Shown: positions 1 through 8,356 of the stretch, piece by piece
Position numbering within the stretch: the first letter of the stretch is position 1
Layout of the letters: the number at the start of each line of letters is the position of its first letter
DNA from: DATCRE01 sp964235605
GTDB lineage: Bacteria > Bacteroidota > Bacteroidia > Cytophagales > Cyclobacteriaceae
DNA length: 64,000 nt
Assembly: GCA_964235605.1 (NCBI GenBank)
Contig: CAXSCR010000001.1
Coordinates: forward strand, 201,332 to 265,331
Reading direction: 5' to 3'
Translations under genes and position numbers: made by a program
The notes under the pieces: model-generated
What the model saw: the letters and a program-made list of their open reading frames with translations, nothing else
The model's database searches: none
Told to the model about the DNA's origin: nothing

Positions 1-959
1 ACACTTTTGGCTACAACAAGGTTTTATTTATGAATAGTGGCGCGGAGGCAAATGAAACGGCTATTAAACTTGCTCGCAAATGGGGCTACACTAAAAAAGG
101 TATCCCCGATAACCAAGCCATTATAATAGTTGCTAAACAAAATTTTCATGGACGTACAACCACCATAATATCAGCATCAACTGATCCTGAATCAAGAAGG
201 GGTTTCGGTCCATTTATGCCGGGCTTTGAGACTGTGGACTATAATAATATTGCTGCTTTAGAGAAAGCTTTAGCCAATCCCCATGTTTGTGGTTTCTTAG
301 TTGAACCAATACAAGGTGAAGCGGGTGTTTTTGTTCCAACAGATGGTTATTTAAAAGCAGCTGAAGAAATATGTCGCCAACATAATGTGCTTCTCATGAT
401 GGATGAGATTCAAACGGGTCTTGCACGAACTGGGAGAATGCTTGCCTCCGATCATGAAGACGTGCGACCTGATCTACTCATTCTTGGTAAAGCACTTTCG
501 GGAGGTGTGCTGCCTATTTCAGCAGTGTTGGCAGATGATGATGTTATGTTGGTTATCAAACCCGGTGAGCACGGTTCTACCTTCGGGGGAAATCCACTTG
601 CAGCAGCGGTTTGTTTAGAAGCAGTACAAGTATTAAAAGATGAAAAGCTCTCAGATAATGCCCACAAGCTTGGGATAATTTTCCGGGAACGCATGCAATT
701 ACTTACAAAAAAGACCAACCTTATCTCATTGGTGCGCGGTAAGGGATTGCTCAATGCCATCGTTGTTAATGATACGCCCGAAAGTAAAACGGCATGGAAT
801 ATTTGTTTGGCATTTATGAATAATGGTTTATTAGCAAAATCTACTCATGGAAACATTATTCGACTAGCGCCACCTTTAGTAATAACAGAAGACCAGATTC
901 AGGAGTGTTGTGATATTATTGAGCGGTGTATATTAGGCATGGGGCCGGTTAGGCATTAG
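1..959 (+). CDS. rocD: Ornithine--oxo-acid aminotransferase, 5' end missing
   Basis: Class-III PLP aminotransferase, converting ornithine and a 2-oxo acid to glutamate semialdehyde and an amino acid. The frame is open from base 3, before the first ATG at base 30, and the residues there (TFGYNKVLFMNSGAEANE) match the internal part of this family, so the gene starts upstream of the window and roughly the first 90-100 residues are missing. The PLP lysine is seen in ILGKALSGG, the MMDEIQTG motif holds the PLP-ring aspartate, and EHGSTFGGNPLA is typical of the family. Specificity for ornithine rests on the KLARKWGY and NFHGRTTTIISAS segments. The last codons and the TAG stop lie inside a 7-bp repeat array, so the extreme C-terminus (VRH) is repeat-derived. 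An acetylornithine aminotransferase is the main alternative. Confidence 0.88.
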   Translation, partial: TFGYNKVLFMNSGAEANETAIKLARKWGYTKKGIPDNQAIIIVAKQNFHGRTTTIISASTDPESRRGFGPFMPGFETVDYNNIAALEKALANPHVCGFLVEPIQGEAGVFVPTDGYLKAAEEICRQHNVLLMMDEIQTGLARTGRMLASDHEDVRPDLLILGKALSGGVLPISAVLADDDVMLVIKPGEHGSTFGGNPLAAAVCLEAVQVLKDEKLSDNAHKLGIIFRERMQLLTKKTNLISLVRGKGLLNAIVVNDTPESKTAWNICLAFMNNGLLAKSTHGNIIRLAPPLVITEDQIQECCDIIERCILGMGPVRH

Positions 960-990
960 GCACTGGGCATTGGGGACTGGGCATTTAGAG
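952..990. repeat. 7-bp array, GGCATTA/GGCACTG family
   Basis: Five consecutive degenerate heptamers (GGCATTA, GGCACTG, GGCATTG, GGGACTG, GGCATTT). The array contains the stop codon of the aminotransferase gene. Similar units occur at 7207-7290, 48390-48419 and 61084-61101. Confidence 0.75.
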
Positions 991-1085
991 TTAAGCCGAA
1001 TATGGTGCTATGATTTGATAATACGCTGCTATTCTGGATTGACGTTTCGTCTCTTTTAAATCTTACTTCTTGAATTATGTCCGAT

Positions 1086-1138
1086 ACTCCCGTACCTCGT
1101 TCTTCGTACCTCGTACCTCGTACCTCGTACCTCGTACT
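1086..1138. repeat. 7-bp array, TCGTACC family
   Basis: Heptamers TCGTTCT, four exact TCGTACC copies, then TCGTACT. It ends about 16 bp from the stop codon of the minus-strand HAD gene. The rest of the 960-1153 gap shows no gene. The same unit recurs at 15000-15092. Confidence 0.85.
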
Positions 1139-1153
1139 TAATTAAAGATGGCA

Positions 1154-1789
1154 TTAAACTTTAACTTCTGAAAGCGATATGCCTAATTTCTTCATTTCAA
1201 TTTGTAATTTTTCCGGCGTATAGAATTGAATAACATGTAACCCTATTTTTTTTGCTGCTTCAATATTTTTGCTGTTGTCATCAATGAATAGAGCCTTGGC
1301 GGGATTAATTGAATACCTGCTTAAAAGCGTATTATAAATTTCAGGATATGGTTTTCTTGTTTTCTCTACGCCTGATACCACTATGCCTTTGAACCAATGT
1401 AGAAATTCAAAGTTATCAAGTGCCCACGGAAAAGTTTCACTCGACCAATTGGTGAGTGCGTATAAATTATAATTTAAACTGTCTTTTAGATTCTTTACAA
1501 TATCAACTGTTCCATGCACAGGTCCTAAAATTGTTTCTGTCCATCTGCCATACCATGCTTGTATAGGCACTGCGTACTCCGGATGTTTTTCAAGGAGCGT
1601 TAGCGTAGCTTCTTCAAATGACCTACCGCCGTCTTGTTCGTCATTCCATTCTGAAGTACAAATGTTTTCCAGAAACCAGGTAATTTCGTCTTCTGTTTTA
1701 AATATTTTGCGATAGAGATAACGTGGATTCCAATCGATAAGCACACCACCAAGATCAAAGATAATGGTGTCGATTTCTTGGTTATTCAT
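1154..1789 (-). CDS. HAD-superfamily hydrolase (subfamily IA)
   Basis: Cytosolic haloacid-dehalogenase-type hydrolase of 211 residues, most likely a small-molecule phosphatase. Motif I is IIFDLGGVLID at the N-terminus; the second Asp of the usual DxD is replaced by Gly, as in many family-IA members such as YihX-like phosphatases and 2-haloacid dehalogenases. Motif II is LTNW, motif III the K of KTRKPYPEIY, motif IV FIDDNSKNIEAA. The cap domain lies at about residues 18-100. The substrate cannot be read from sequence. It is downstream of the GT9 gene on the same strand with a gap of about 105 bp that holds a possible remnant of the dispersed repeat. Confidence 0.85.
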   Translation of the reverse strand: MNNQEIDTIIFDLGGVLIDWNPRYLYRKIFKTEDEITWFLENICTSEWNDEQDGGRSFEEATLTLLEKHPEYAVPIQAWYGRWTETILGPVHGTVDIVKNLKDSLNYNLYALTNWSSETFPWALDNFEFLHWFKGIVVSGVEKTRKPYPEIYNTLLSRYSINPAKALFIDDNSKNIEAAKKIGLHVIQFYTPEKLQIEMKKLGISLSEVKV

Positions 1790-1821
1790 AACGTAGATGG
1801 GAAAATAGGATTGAAAATATA

Positions 1822-1867
1822 AGATAGTTGATTTAAGCTATGTAATGTATTAACATGCTTTAAAAAC
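1822..1867. repeat. Possible decayed copy of the 3751/8940 dispersed repeat
   Basis: A 15-bp stretch (GATAGTTGATTTAAG) at 1823-1837 is identical to 3769-3783, and is followed by TTAACATGC and TTTAAAAA as in the long copies, but without the middle. It is short, so chance cannot be ruled out. Confidence 0.35.
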
Positions 1868-1895
1868 GCTCCGAATTTTAAAAAAGTTTTACCTG

Positions 1896-2951
1896 TTAAC
1901 GAAGCGCATCGTCAATGCGTAAAACGAGCTGTTCAGGTTTAATCCAAGTTACGCAGGCAAAATCACCACGGTAGCAACGCTCCCTTCCATAGACAGAACA
2001 TGGTCGGCATGGTAACTCTTCACGACTAATCTGAACCATTGTATTACGATCACCTTTAAAAGGACCAAAACCAACATCGGCATGTGTGCCTCCCCAAATT
2101 GAAATTACTTTTACACCTGCTAAAGATGCAATGTGCATGTTTGCTGAATCAAGACACAACATCACATCAAGGTGTTTCATTAAAGCTATCTCTTGCCGTA
2201 ATTTTAATTGGCCAGCAATCACTTCAACATTGTCAGGAAACTGCTTCCTTATATTTTCAAAATATGCCATTTCTTTTTCGCCATCACCAAACATAAAAAA
2301 CTTGACGTCGCTTTTTGCCAATACTTGTCTTATCAGATCTGGATAATATTCTAAAGGCCAAATTTTAGATTTGTGTTTGGCAAAAGGCGCAAGGCCAATC
2401 CACTTTCTGCTATCGAGGTTTTTCTTGTAAGAAAACCAGCCTGATGCATTTTGAATCATGTCACTAAGCGCAATGAAAGGAGGTTCACCCACTGAAAATT
2501 TAAATCCTGCTTTCTCAAAAGCCAATCTATAACGTTCTATTGTGTGAATAAGTGGTGTAGTTATTTTATGGTTCTTTCTAGAAAACGCCTCTTTATCTTT
2601 CCTTCCTTTATTAAAGACCACCACGGGCGTGCCGAAAAGTTTAAAGAAAATTCTTAGTATGAGAGTGCGGATGTGATCATGCATATCCATTACTACTTCA
2701 TACTCACCCTTGCGCATTAGTTTTCGAAATAGATCACGAATACCAAAGAAACCAGTATAGGTATAATCTACATCCGCGGGAAATACATTGACACGCTCCA
2801 TATCATAAAAGAATGGTGCATACTTGGGCCGGGTTACAACGGTAACTTCAACATCAGGAAAGTTTTCAGTTAAAGCCTTAACAACCGGAACAAGAAGAAC
2901 AACATCGCCCATGGCGGAAAAACGCAGTACCAGTATTTTTTTTAAAGTCAC
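1896..2951 (-). CDS. GT9-family glycosyltransferase (heptosyltransferase-like)
   Basis: Cytosolic GT-B glycosyltransferase of 351 residues, related to ADP-heptose:LPS heptosyltransferases (WaaC/WaaF/RfaQ), expected to add a sugar to lipid A-core. Seen: N-terminal KILVLRFSAMGDVVLL, the acceptor-side signature of the family; GLAPFAKHKSKIWPLEYY opening the donor domain; and LDSANMHIASLAGVKVISIWGGTH, the donor-binding motif. A C-terminal cysteine group (CRPCSVYGRERC) is common in Bacteroidota members. The start is GTG at 2951; no better ATG lies upstream. It is directly downstream of the DUF4254 gene (22 bp gap), an arrangement that recurs in this phylum. Family certain, sugar and acceptor unknown. 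Confidence 0.9.
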   Translation of the reverse strand: MTLKKILVLRFSAMGDVVLLVPVVKALTENFPDVEVTVVTRPKYAPFFYDMERVNVFPADVDYTYTGFFGIRDLFRKLMRKGEYEVVMDMHDHIRTLILRIFFKLFGTPVVVFNKGRKDKEAFSRKNHKITTPLIHTIERYRLAFEKAGFKFSVGEPPFIALSDMIQNASGWFSYKKNLDSRKWIGLAPFAKHKSKIWPLEYYPDLIRQVLAKSDVKFFMFGDGEKEMAYFENIRKQFPDNVEVIAGQLKLRQEIALMKHLDVMLCLDSANMHIASLAGVKVISIWGGTHADVGFGPFKGDRNTMVQISREELPCRPCSVYGRERCYRGDFACVTWIKPEQLVLRIDDALR

Positions 2952-2973
2952 AATGATGGATTTTAGAAGTTAA

Positions 2974-3594
2974 TTAAAAGGGGCTTGTTTTTTTTGCATA
3001 TAAAACCGGGTTGAGAGATGCATCGTTATACATTTTCATTTGCCGGTAAACTTTAAACCTTCTGCTACCATTACTAATATCCTCTATTAATTCATCAAAA
3101 GCCAGTTGCATATCTGTTTTTTGTTCAAGGAGGATGTCTAACTTAATTTTGCATTTCATAAAATGCTCTGCATCTGCATCTTTACGTGTGGTCTGCTCTT
3201 CCATGTGATAAATTTTCAGCATTAAAATACTCATTCTATCAAGTAACCAAGCTGGTGTTTCTGAATTAATGCGTGTATTCGGTTTTGGAACAACTGTCTT
3301 GAATTGTGTTAAAAAATAATCATCTGTCTTCTCGACCATATCAGTACGGTCTTGATTCGATTTATCGATTCTTCTTTTAATTTGTACAGCTTCCGTGGGG
3401 TTTATATCCGGTAGCCTGATGATATCTTCTAAATGCCACTGCACCGTATCGATCCAATTTTTGTGATAAAGTAATGCATCAAAGCTTCCTATGGAAAATG
3501 GATTAGCTATGGGTGTATCAACATTATCTTTTTTGTGATAGTCGTCAATACTTTTCTGGAATATCTTATAGCAGTCGTTAGCCGATAACATCAT
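2974..3594 (-). CDS. DUF4254 protein
   Basis: A soluble, helix-rich protein of 206 residues with no signal peptide or membrane segment. It resembles DUF4254, a family of unknown function found in Bacteroidota and commonly encoded beside GT9 glycosyltransferases, as here. Seen: N-terminal KIFQKSIDDYHK; central NPFSIGSFDALLYHKNWIDTVQWHLEDIIR with its conserved-looking H and W positions; DRMSILMLKIYHME. It starts at the first of two adjacent ATG codons and is translated just before the glycosyltransferase, so the two probably form one operon. A role in LPS-core synthesis is inferred only from the pairing. Confidence 0.75.
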   Translation of the reverse strand: MMLSANDCYKIFQKSIDDYHKKDNVDTPIANPFSIGSFDALLYHKNWIDTVQWHLEDIIRLPDINPTEAVQIKRRIDKSNQDRTDMVEKTDDYFLTQFKTVVPKPNTRINSETPAWLLDRMSILMLKIYHMEEQTTRKDADAEHFMKCKIKLDILLEQKTDMQLAFDELIEDISNGSRRFKVYRQMKMYNDASLNPVLYAKKTSPF

Positions 3595-3750
3595 TAAAAT
3601 TAATTAAGCTGTAATTTAATTAAAATGCGTAATCTTTAAGTCTATGTGCAATACCGTAATATCATGACCATCCTTCTGCTAACTCTAAAATGAGATCGCA
3701 TTATGACAGCATCTAACTGCTACGGTTGTCGTCGTATGCATTGTACTTCA

Positions 3751-3985
3751 AAATCGCTTTTAAAAAATGATAGTTGATTTAAGATTGGTTTTTATACTAA
3801 CTGAAGAATCCTTCTCATGATTGTTTTAGGAAAGGTGTTTGTTTTACTGAAACGCTAACCATTTTAATAATGCTTTATGAATTGGATTGATAGAATACAA
3901 ATCCTTAACATGCGCCCGGCATGTGAGTTACCTGCATTAAACTTTAAAAAATCGAGCTAGCAGCTCAAAGCTAGCAGCCAGAAGC
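3751..3985. repeat. Dispersed repeat, copy A
   Basis: About 235 bp, similar over nearly its whole length to 8940-9250. Shared blocks, in order: AAATCGCTT, AATGATAGTTGATT, CTTCTCATGAT, TTTTAGGAAAGGTGT, TTTAATAATGCTT, CTTAACATG, and a tail of TTTAAAAAATCGAGC plus an AGCTAGC heptamer array. It lacks about 75 bp present in copy B. A perfect 6-bp inverted repeat (ACATGC/GCATGT, 5-nt loop) lies near 3908-3924. No ORF is shared by the copies, so it looks non-coding. Confidence 0.8.
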
Positions 3986-4191
3986 TAAGTGATTTGGTTG
4001 AAATCTTAAAATGGGTGAATTTATAAGCGTGAACAAAAGCCACCAGATTCATACTGATGAACAGCCAAATAGTTCTCTTAAAATATTTATTAAAAGTCAT
4101 GATCTACATCGTTTGAAATGAATAATCAGGCTTAAACATATTTGCGCTGAAATATAGAATTTGAATGCGCATTTTTTTAACGAGTAAGCAC

Positions 4192-4199
4192 TAACTTTG
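4192..4199 (+). promoter_or_regulatory. Putative -7 box of hemB
   Basis: TAACTTTG fits the Bacteroidota consensus TAnnTTTG and lies 17 bp before the hemB ATG. No TTTG is seen at the expected -33 distance. Confidence 0.45.
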
Positions 4200-4216
4200 G
4201 CCTCTTCAATAAAGCC

Positions 4217-5203
4217 ATGCCTTCTATAAATATACCGCGTAGACCAAGACGAAATCGCAAGAGTGAAGCCATTAGGGCTATTGTGGAGGAAACAAGAGTT
4301 ACTGCTGATGATCTTATTTTTCCATTGTTTCTAATTGAAGGTAACAACCAGAAATCAGAAGTAAGTTCCATGCCTGGAATTTTCAGGCTGTCGGCAGATT
4401 TAATGCTCAAGGAAATTGAAGGCTGTCTAAAACTAGGCATACGTGCTTTCGATATTTTCCCTGCGGTAGAGGATTTTCACAAAGACCGAACGGCCACCAA
4501 AAGTTACGATGCCAATTTTTTTTACTTGCGCACCTTACGGGATATAAAAAAACAATTTCCTGAAGCTTGTATTATGACCGATGTTGCCATGGATCCCTAC
4601 AGTTCAGATGGACACGATGGACTGGTAAAGGATGGCGTAATTCTTAATGATGAAACATTAGAAATTCTTGGCAAGATGGCCTTAGCTCAAGCTGAAACAG
4701 GCATCGATATAATTGGTCCTTCAGACATGATGGATGGACGGGTAGGATACTTGCGAAAGGTCTTGGATGAAAATGGTTTTTATGATGTGTCGATTATGAG
4801 TTACACGGCCAAGTATGCAAGTGGATTTTATAATCCTTTTAGGGATGCCTTAGACTCAGCACCGAAATTTGGTGATAAGAAAACCTATCAAATGAATCCG
4901 GCGAATAGAACAGAAGCGCTTATTGAAGCGCAACTTGATACAGCGGAAGGGGCAGACTTTTTAATGGTAAAACCCGCGCTAGCTTATTTAGATATTATTC
5001 GCTTGTTAAAAGATAATGCTCATTTACCTATCGCCGCTTACAATGTGAGTGGTGAATATGCTATGATAAAAGCGGCTGCACAAAAGGGATGGCTTGATGG
5101 TGAGCGTGTAATGAAAGAAACGTTGCTGAGTATAAAACGTGCTGGGGCAGATGTAATACTTACCTACTTTGCTAAGGAATTTGCAACAACATTAAACCAT
5201 TAA
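4217..5203 (+). CDS. hemB: Delta-aminolevulinic acid dehydratase (porphobilinogen synthase)
   Basis: Condenses two 5-aminolevulinate molecules to porphobilinogen, the second committed step of tetrapyrrole synthesis, in the cytosol. Its 328 residues are the usual length. Schiff-base lysines are about K199 (SYTAKYASGFYNPFRDA) and K252 (MVKPALAYLD). The metal site at about 122-135 reads DVAMDPYSSDGHDG: aspartates stand where zinc enzymes have cysteines (DVCLCPYT type), so this is the Asp-rich, probably magnesium-dependent class. The start is supported by the TAnnTTTG box 17 bp upstream and the N-terminal PRRPRRN. A histidine-kinase gene starts 3 bp after the stop, so the two are almost certainly co-transcribed. 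Confidence 0.96.
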   Translation: MPSINIPRRPRRNRKSEAIRAIVEETRVTADDLIFPLFLIEGNNQKSEVSSMPGIFRLSADLMLKEIEGCLKLGIRAFDIFPAVEDFHKDRTATKSYDANFFYLRTLRDIKKQFPEACIMTDVAMDPYSSDGHDGLVKDGVILNDETLEILGKMALAQAETGIDIIGPSDMMDGRVGYLRKVLDENGFYDVSIMSYTAKYASGFYNPFRDALDSAPKFGDKKTYQMNPANRTEALIEAQLDTAEGADFLMVKPALAYLDIIRLLKDNAHLPIAAYNVSGEYAMIKAAAQKGWLDGERVMKETLLSIKRAGADVILTYFAKEFATTLNH

Positions 5204-5206
5204 GTA

Positions 5207-7207
5207 TTGTCTAGATACTTTATCATATTATTTTTCATCCTGATCTATGGAGGCGGTTTCTCGCAATCTGTAGTGTTAAAAGAGTCTGGGCATGCTTTTG
5301 TAAAAGGGCGTATACAGTATTGGCGAGATCACTCCGATACACTCACCATAGATGAAGTAAAAAGATTAAAGTTACGTCAGCTTGATCCACGTAAGTCACC
5401 CAATTTCGGGTTCGATCAAGCAACCTATTGGTTTAAGATTAATGTGAATAATCAATCACCTGAACGTGACTGGCTACTCGAAGTAAGTTATGCGCCGTTA
5501 GATCAGATCGATTTCTTTTTGCAACCAGATTCTGGGTCTGTCTTTACACATAAAGTTTCTGGCGATATGTTTCCCATTAGCATACGTGATATTCCACACC
5601 GACATTCTGTTTTTACATTTAGTATTCTGCCAGGAAAAAGTAAGATTATCTATCTCCGCGTTAAGTCAACTTCTTCCTTACAAATACCCATACACCTTTG
5701 GCATAATAATGCTTTTATATGGATGTCTTTTAAAGTTCAAATCTTGAATGGACTTTTCTATGGCGCTATGTTAATTATGGTGCTGTACCAGCTGTTTTTG
5801 TTTTTCTTTGTAAGAGATAAAATCACATTTTATTATGTATTAACACTTTTGTCGATGGCGAACATTGTATCCTTTTTTCAGGGGTACAACTTCTTATACC
5901 TGTATCCGGGTTATCCCATGCTCAATGATTTCTTCGCTGTGTTCAGTGGGCCTCTCTTTGTGCTGTTCTCCACTTTATTAACACATGCCTTTTTGAAATT
6001 AAGAAACTTCAGCCGTTGGTTAGATGATTTACTGATGGTAAACATGGTGCTTAACCTTTTGGCAACCGTCGTCATGGTTATATTTTTCAGAGGTGTATCC
6101 TATAAGTATCTGCATTATTTTATACTCGTGCATTGTGTGGTGGTATTATTTAGTGCAGGTTATTGCCTATATAAGAAATACAGACCAGCACTATATTATT
6201 TACTGGCATGGATAACCTTACTCACTGCCACAGGTGTTTTTACACTAAGTAATTTAGGTTTAGTACCTGGTTATATGAGTACCAATTATATCGGCGTAAT
6301 GTTAGGATGCATTTTGCAGATGTTGTTTATCTCGTTTGCATTGGGCGAGCGATGGAATATTTTGATTAAGGAAAATGAAAAAGCAAAGGAATCAGAATTT
6401 AAACGCGGTCTTGAAGAAAATGAAAGACTGGAACGTGAAGTAAAACTTCGTACGCAAGAAATTCAATTACAAAAAGATAAACTTGAGGAAGCACATAGAA
6501 TAAAGGACAAACTTTTTTCAGTAGTTTCTCACGATATTAAATCTCCACTTAACTCCCTTAAGCTTGCCCTTACGTTGTCAAAAGCGGGCGATATTTCACC
6601 AGAAGAATTTAAGATGGTAACAGGTGGTCTTGAAAATCAATTGGGGAAAACAACAGAGTTCATTCAAAACATGTTGCAATGGGCTAAGCTTCAATTAAAC
6701 GGCGCTTCCTTTGATCCCACGCGTTTGGATCTGCAGTTAAAGCTTGAAGAAATTCTGGCTATGCTAAGTATGGAAGTACAACAAAAAAAGATTCATGTAA
6801 ATCTTGAGTTACCTAATGAGTTATTACTTGCCAATGCAGATCCAGTAATGATACGTTCTGTTTTTCGGAATTTGTTAACCAATGCCATTAAGTTCACACC
6901 TATTAATGGAGCAATTACCATAAGTATCAAGAAAATTTCCGGCAAGCTGGTCATTTCAGTTTCCGATACCGGTGTAGGGATTCCCGAATTAAACTATGCG
7001 CGTATGTTTACTTTAGAGAGCGTAACTACGTTGGGTACAGAACAAGAATCTGGTACTGGGTTAGGCCTCGTTTTATGCAAAGAGTTCGTGGAAAAAAATG
7101 GCGGCAGAATCTGGTTCGAAAGTTCGCCAGGGGAAGGTGCTACTTTTTATTTTACACTGTTAGAATTTCAGGAGGAAATCGTACAGCGTACGGTGGACGT
7201 ATTATAG
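5207..7207 (+). CDS. 7TM-DISM sensor histidine kinase
   Basis: Membrane-bound sensor kinase of 666 residues. Order of parts: signal peptide (residues 1-20, ending GGFSQS); a periplasmic 7TMR-DISM extracellular domain, about 25-160, of the type thought to bind carbohydrate-like ligands; seven membrane helices, about 180-385; a coiled coil, about 390-435; a HisKA domain with phospho-acceptor H442 in VVSHDIKSPLN; and a HATPase domain with N box NLLTNAIKF, G1 DTGVGIP and G2 GTGLGL. No receiver domain is fused and no response regulator is adjacent, so its partner is elsewhere. The start is TTG, 3 bp after the hemB stop; the signal peptide follows it directly, which supports this start. Ligand unknown. 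Confidence 0.92.
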   Translation: MSRYFIILFFILIYGGGFSQSVVLKESGHAFVKGRIQYWRDHSDTLTIDEVKRLKLRQLDPRKSPNFGFDQATYWFKINVNNQSPERDWLLEVSYAPLDQIDFFLQPDSGSVFTHKVSGDMFPISIRDIPHRHSVFTFSILPGKSKIIYLRVKSTSSLQIPIHLWHNNAFIWMSFKVQILNGLFYGAMLIMVLYQLFLFFFVRDKITFYYVLTLLSMANIVSFFQGYNFLYLYPGYPMLNDFFAVFSGPLFVLFSTLLTHAFLKLRNFSRWLDDLLMVNMVLNLLATVVMVIFFRGVSYKYLHYFILVHCVVVLFSAGYCLYKKYRPALYYLLAWITLLTATGVFTLSNLGLVPGYMSTNYIGVMLGCILQMLFISFALGERWNILIKENEKAKESEFKRGLEENERLEREVKLRTQEIQLQKDKLEEAHRIKDKLFSVVSHDIKSPLNSLKLALTLSKAGDISPEEFKMVTGGLENQLGKTTEFIQNMLQWAKLQLNGASFDPTRLDLQLKLEEILAMLSMEVQQKKIHVNLELPNELLLANADPVMIRSVFRNLLTNAIKFTPINGAITISIKKISGKLVISVSDTGVGIPELNYARMFTLESVTTLGTEQESGTGLGLVLCKEFVEKNGGRIWFESSPGEGATFYFTLLEFQEEIVQRTVDVL

Positions 7208-7290
7208 ACATTGGGGATTGGGGATTAAGGTACTTGGATAGAAACTGGCATTGGGATTAGGCACTGGGTATTGTGATTAGCATTGGGGAG
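7207..7290. repeat. 7-bp array, GGGATTG family
   Basis: Heptamers such as GACATTG, GGGATTG, GGGATTA and degenerate followers (CATTGGG, ATTAGGC, ACTGGGT). The array begins at the last base of the histidine-kinase stop codon. Confidence 0.7.
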
Positions 7291-7372
7291 AGAGCAAAAT
7301 TTTTAGAGAGTAAAACAAGTGTTGAGGCTTTGGATACGTGTTGTTAGGGCAATTCATTCATCGTATTTGAGT

Positions 7373-7403
7373 AAGGATCTATTTCTAAGCGGAATAGATC
7401 CTT
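7373..7403. terminator. Hairpin between convergent kinase and sod genes
   Basis: Perfect 11-bp inverted repeat AAGGATCTATT/AATAGATCCTT with a 9-nt loop, in the convergent gap. There is no long T-run on either side, so a bidirectional terminator is plausible but not secure. Confidence 0.5.
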
Positions 7404-7482
7404 AACTGAAGTTAACAGCCCGAGTGATTTGCGCTTATAGAACAATTTTATAAAAGTGTTTTAACCAGTTGAGATTATCAAC

Positions 7483-8226
7483 TTAAACTAATCGTTTAGC
7501 AACTTCATCCCAATTCACAACGTTCCACCAGCTACTAACATAGTCAGCGCGTTTGTTTTGATATTTTAAATAGTAAGCATGCTCCCACACATCCAGCGCT
7601 AACAGCGGCGTTCCTTTTAAATCTCCAACGTCCATTAACGGATTATCTTGATTTGGCGTTGAGCCAATTTTTAATTTCCCTTCATCATTTACAAGCCACG
7701 CCCAACCGGAACCGAAACGTGTAATGCCGGCTTGAGAAAACTGCTCTTTAAATTTATCAAAAGAACCAAATGCACCGTTGATAGCCTCGGCAACTTTGCC
7801 TGTGGGCGCGCCTCCACCGGCGGGTTTCATTACTTGCCAAAAGAAGTTATGGTTCCACGCGCCACCTCCGTTGTTGCGGGCCTTAGCAGATAGTTTAGAA
7901 ACATTTGAAAAGAAATCCTTTTCATTTCCGAAAGTGATTTTATCTGCAGCAATAGCTTCATTTACATTTTTAATATATGCTGTATGATGTTTCGTATAAT
8001 GAATCTCCATTGTTAAAGCATCAATATGCGGCTCAAGTGCATTGTAAGCATAAGGTAATGCCACTTGCATAAACTTTAAATCTTCTGATTTAGGTTGTAA
8101 TTTTTCTGCATCTGCGTTAGACGCGATAGATGCATTTGCAGTATTAAAGATGAAGGGAATTCCTGCACCGGCCAAAGGAATTGTTTTTAATGCACGCTGT
8201 ATAAATTTTCTTCTGGATGTTTTCAT
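7483..8226 (-). CDS. sod: Fe/Mn superoxide dismutase with Tat signal
   Basis: Converts superoxide to oxygen and hydrogen peroxide. The 247 residues start with a twin-arginine leader (TSRRKFIQRALKTIPLAGAG..., about 1-35), so folded, metal-loaded enzyme is probably exported to the periplasm; most Fe/Mn enzymes lack such a leader and are near 200 residues. Metal ligands are His in MEIHYTKHH, His in GAWNHNFFW, and Asp and His in DVWEHAYYLKY. The GGGAWNHNFFW and WWNVVNWDEV segments are family signatures. Iron versus manganese cannot be decided by eye. It is transcribed alone on the minus strand, with a possible promoter at 8306-8313 giving a leader of about 75 nt. Confidence 0.95.
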   Translation of the reverse strand: MKTSRRKFIQRALKTIPLAGAGIPFIFNTANASIASNADAEKLQPKSEDLKFMQVALPYAYNALEPHIDALTMEIHYTKHHTAYIKNVNEAIAADKITFGNEKDFFSNVSKLSAKARNNGGGAWNHNFFWQVMKPAGGGAPTGKVAEAINGAFGSFDKFKEQFSQAGITRFGSGWAWLVNDEGKLKIGSTPNQDNPLMDVGDLKGTPLLALDVWEHAYYLKYQNKRADYVSSWWNVVNWDEVAKRLV

Positions 8227-8305
8227 AATGATATGTTTTAAATAAATGTTAAATGATCTTGCTAACTAACTATAGAGCTTACTAGCTGCGCGGTGGTTGC
8301 TATAT

Positions 8306-8313
8306 CAAATATA
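8306..8313 (-). promoter_or_regulatory. Putative -7 box of the sod gene
   Basis: Reads TATATTTG on the minus strand (TAnnTTTG). It implies a leader of about 75 nt. No clear -33 TTTG. Confidence 0.35.
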
Positions 8314-8356
8314 CTCTGCTTATCTTATGATGATACTTGCGAACGTAATTATCATT

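Larger units (their letters stand above)
3595..4216. other. 622-bp divergent gap holding a dispersed repeat and the hemB promoter
   Basis: No supported coding sequence. It contains one copy of the dispersed repeat (3751-3985) and a promoter box before hemB. I see nothing identifiable at 3600-3750 or 3990-4150. Confidence 0.6.
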
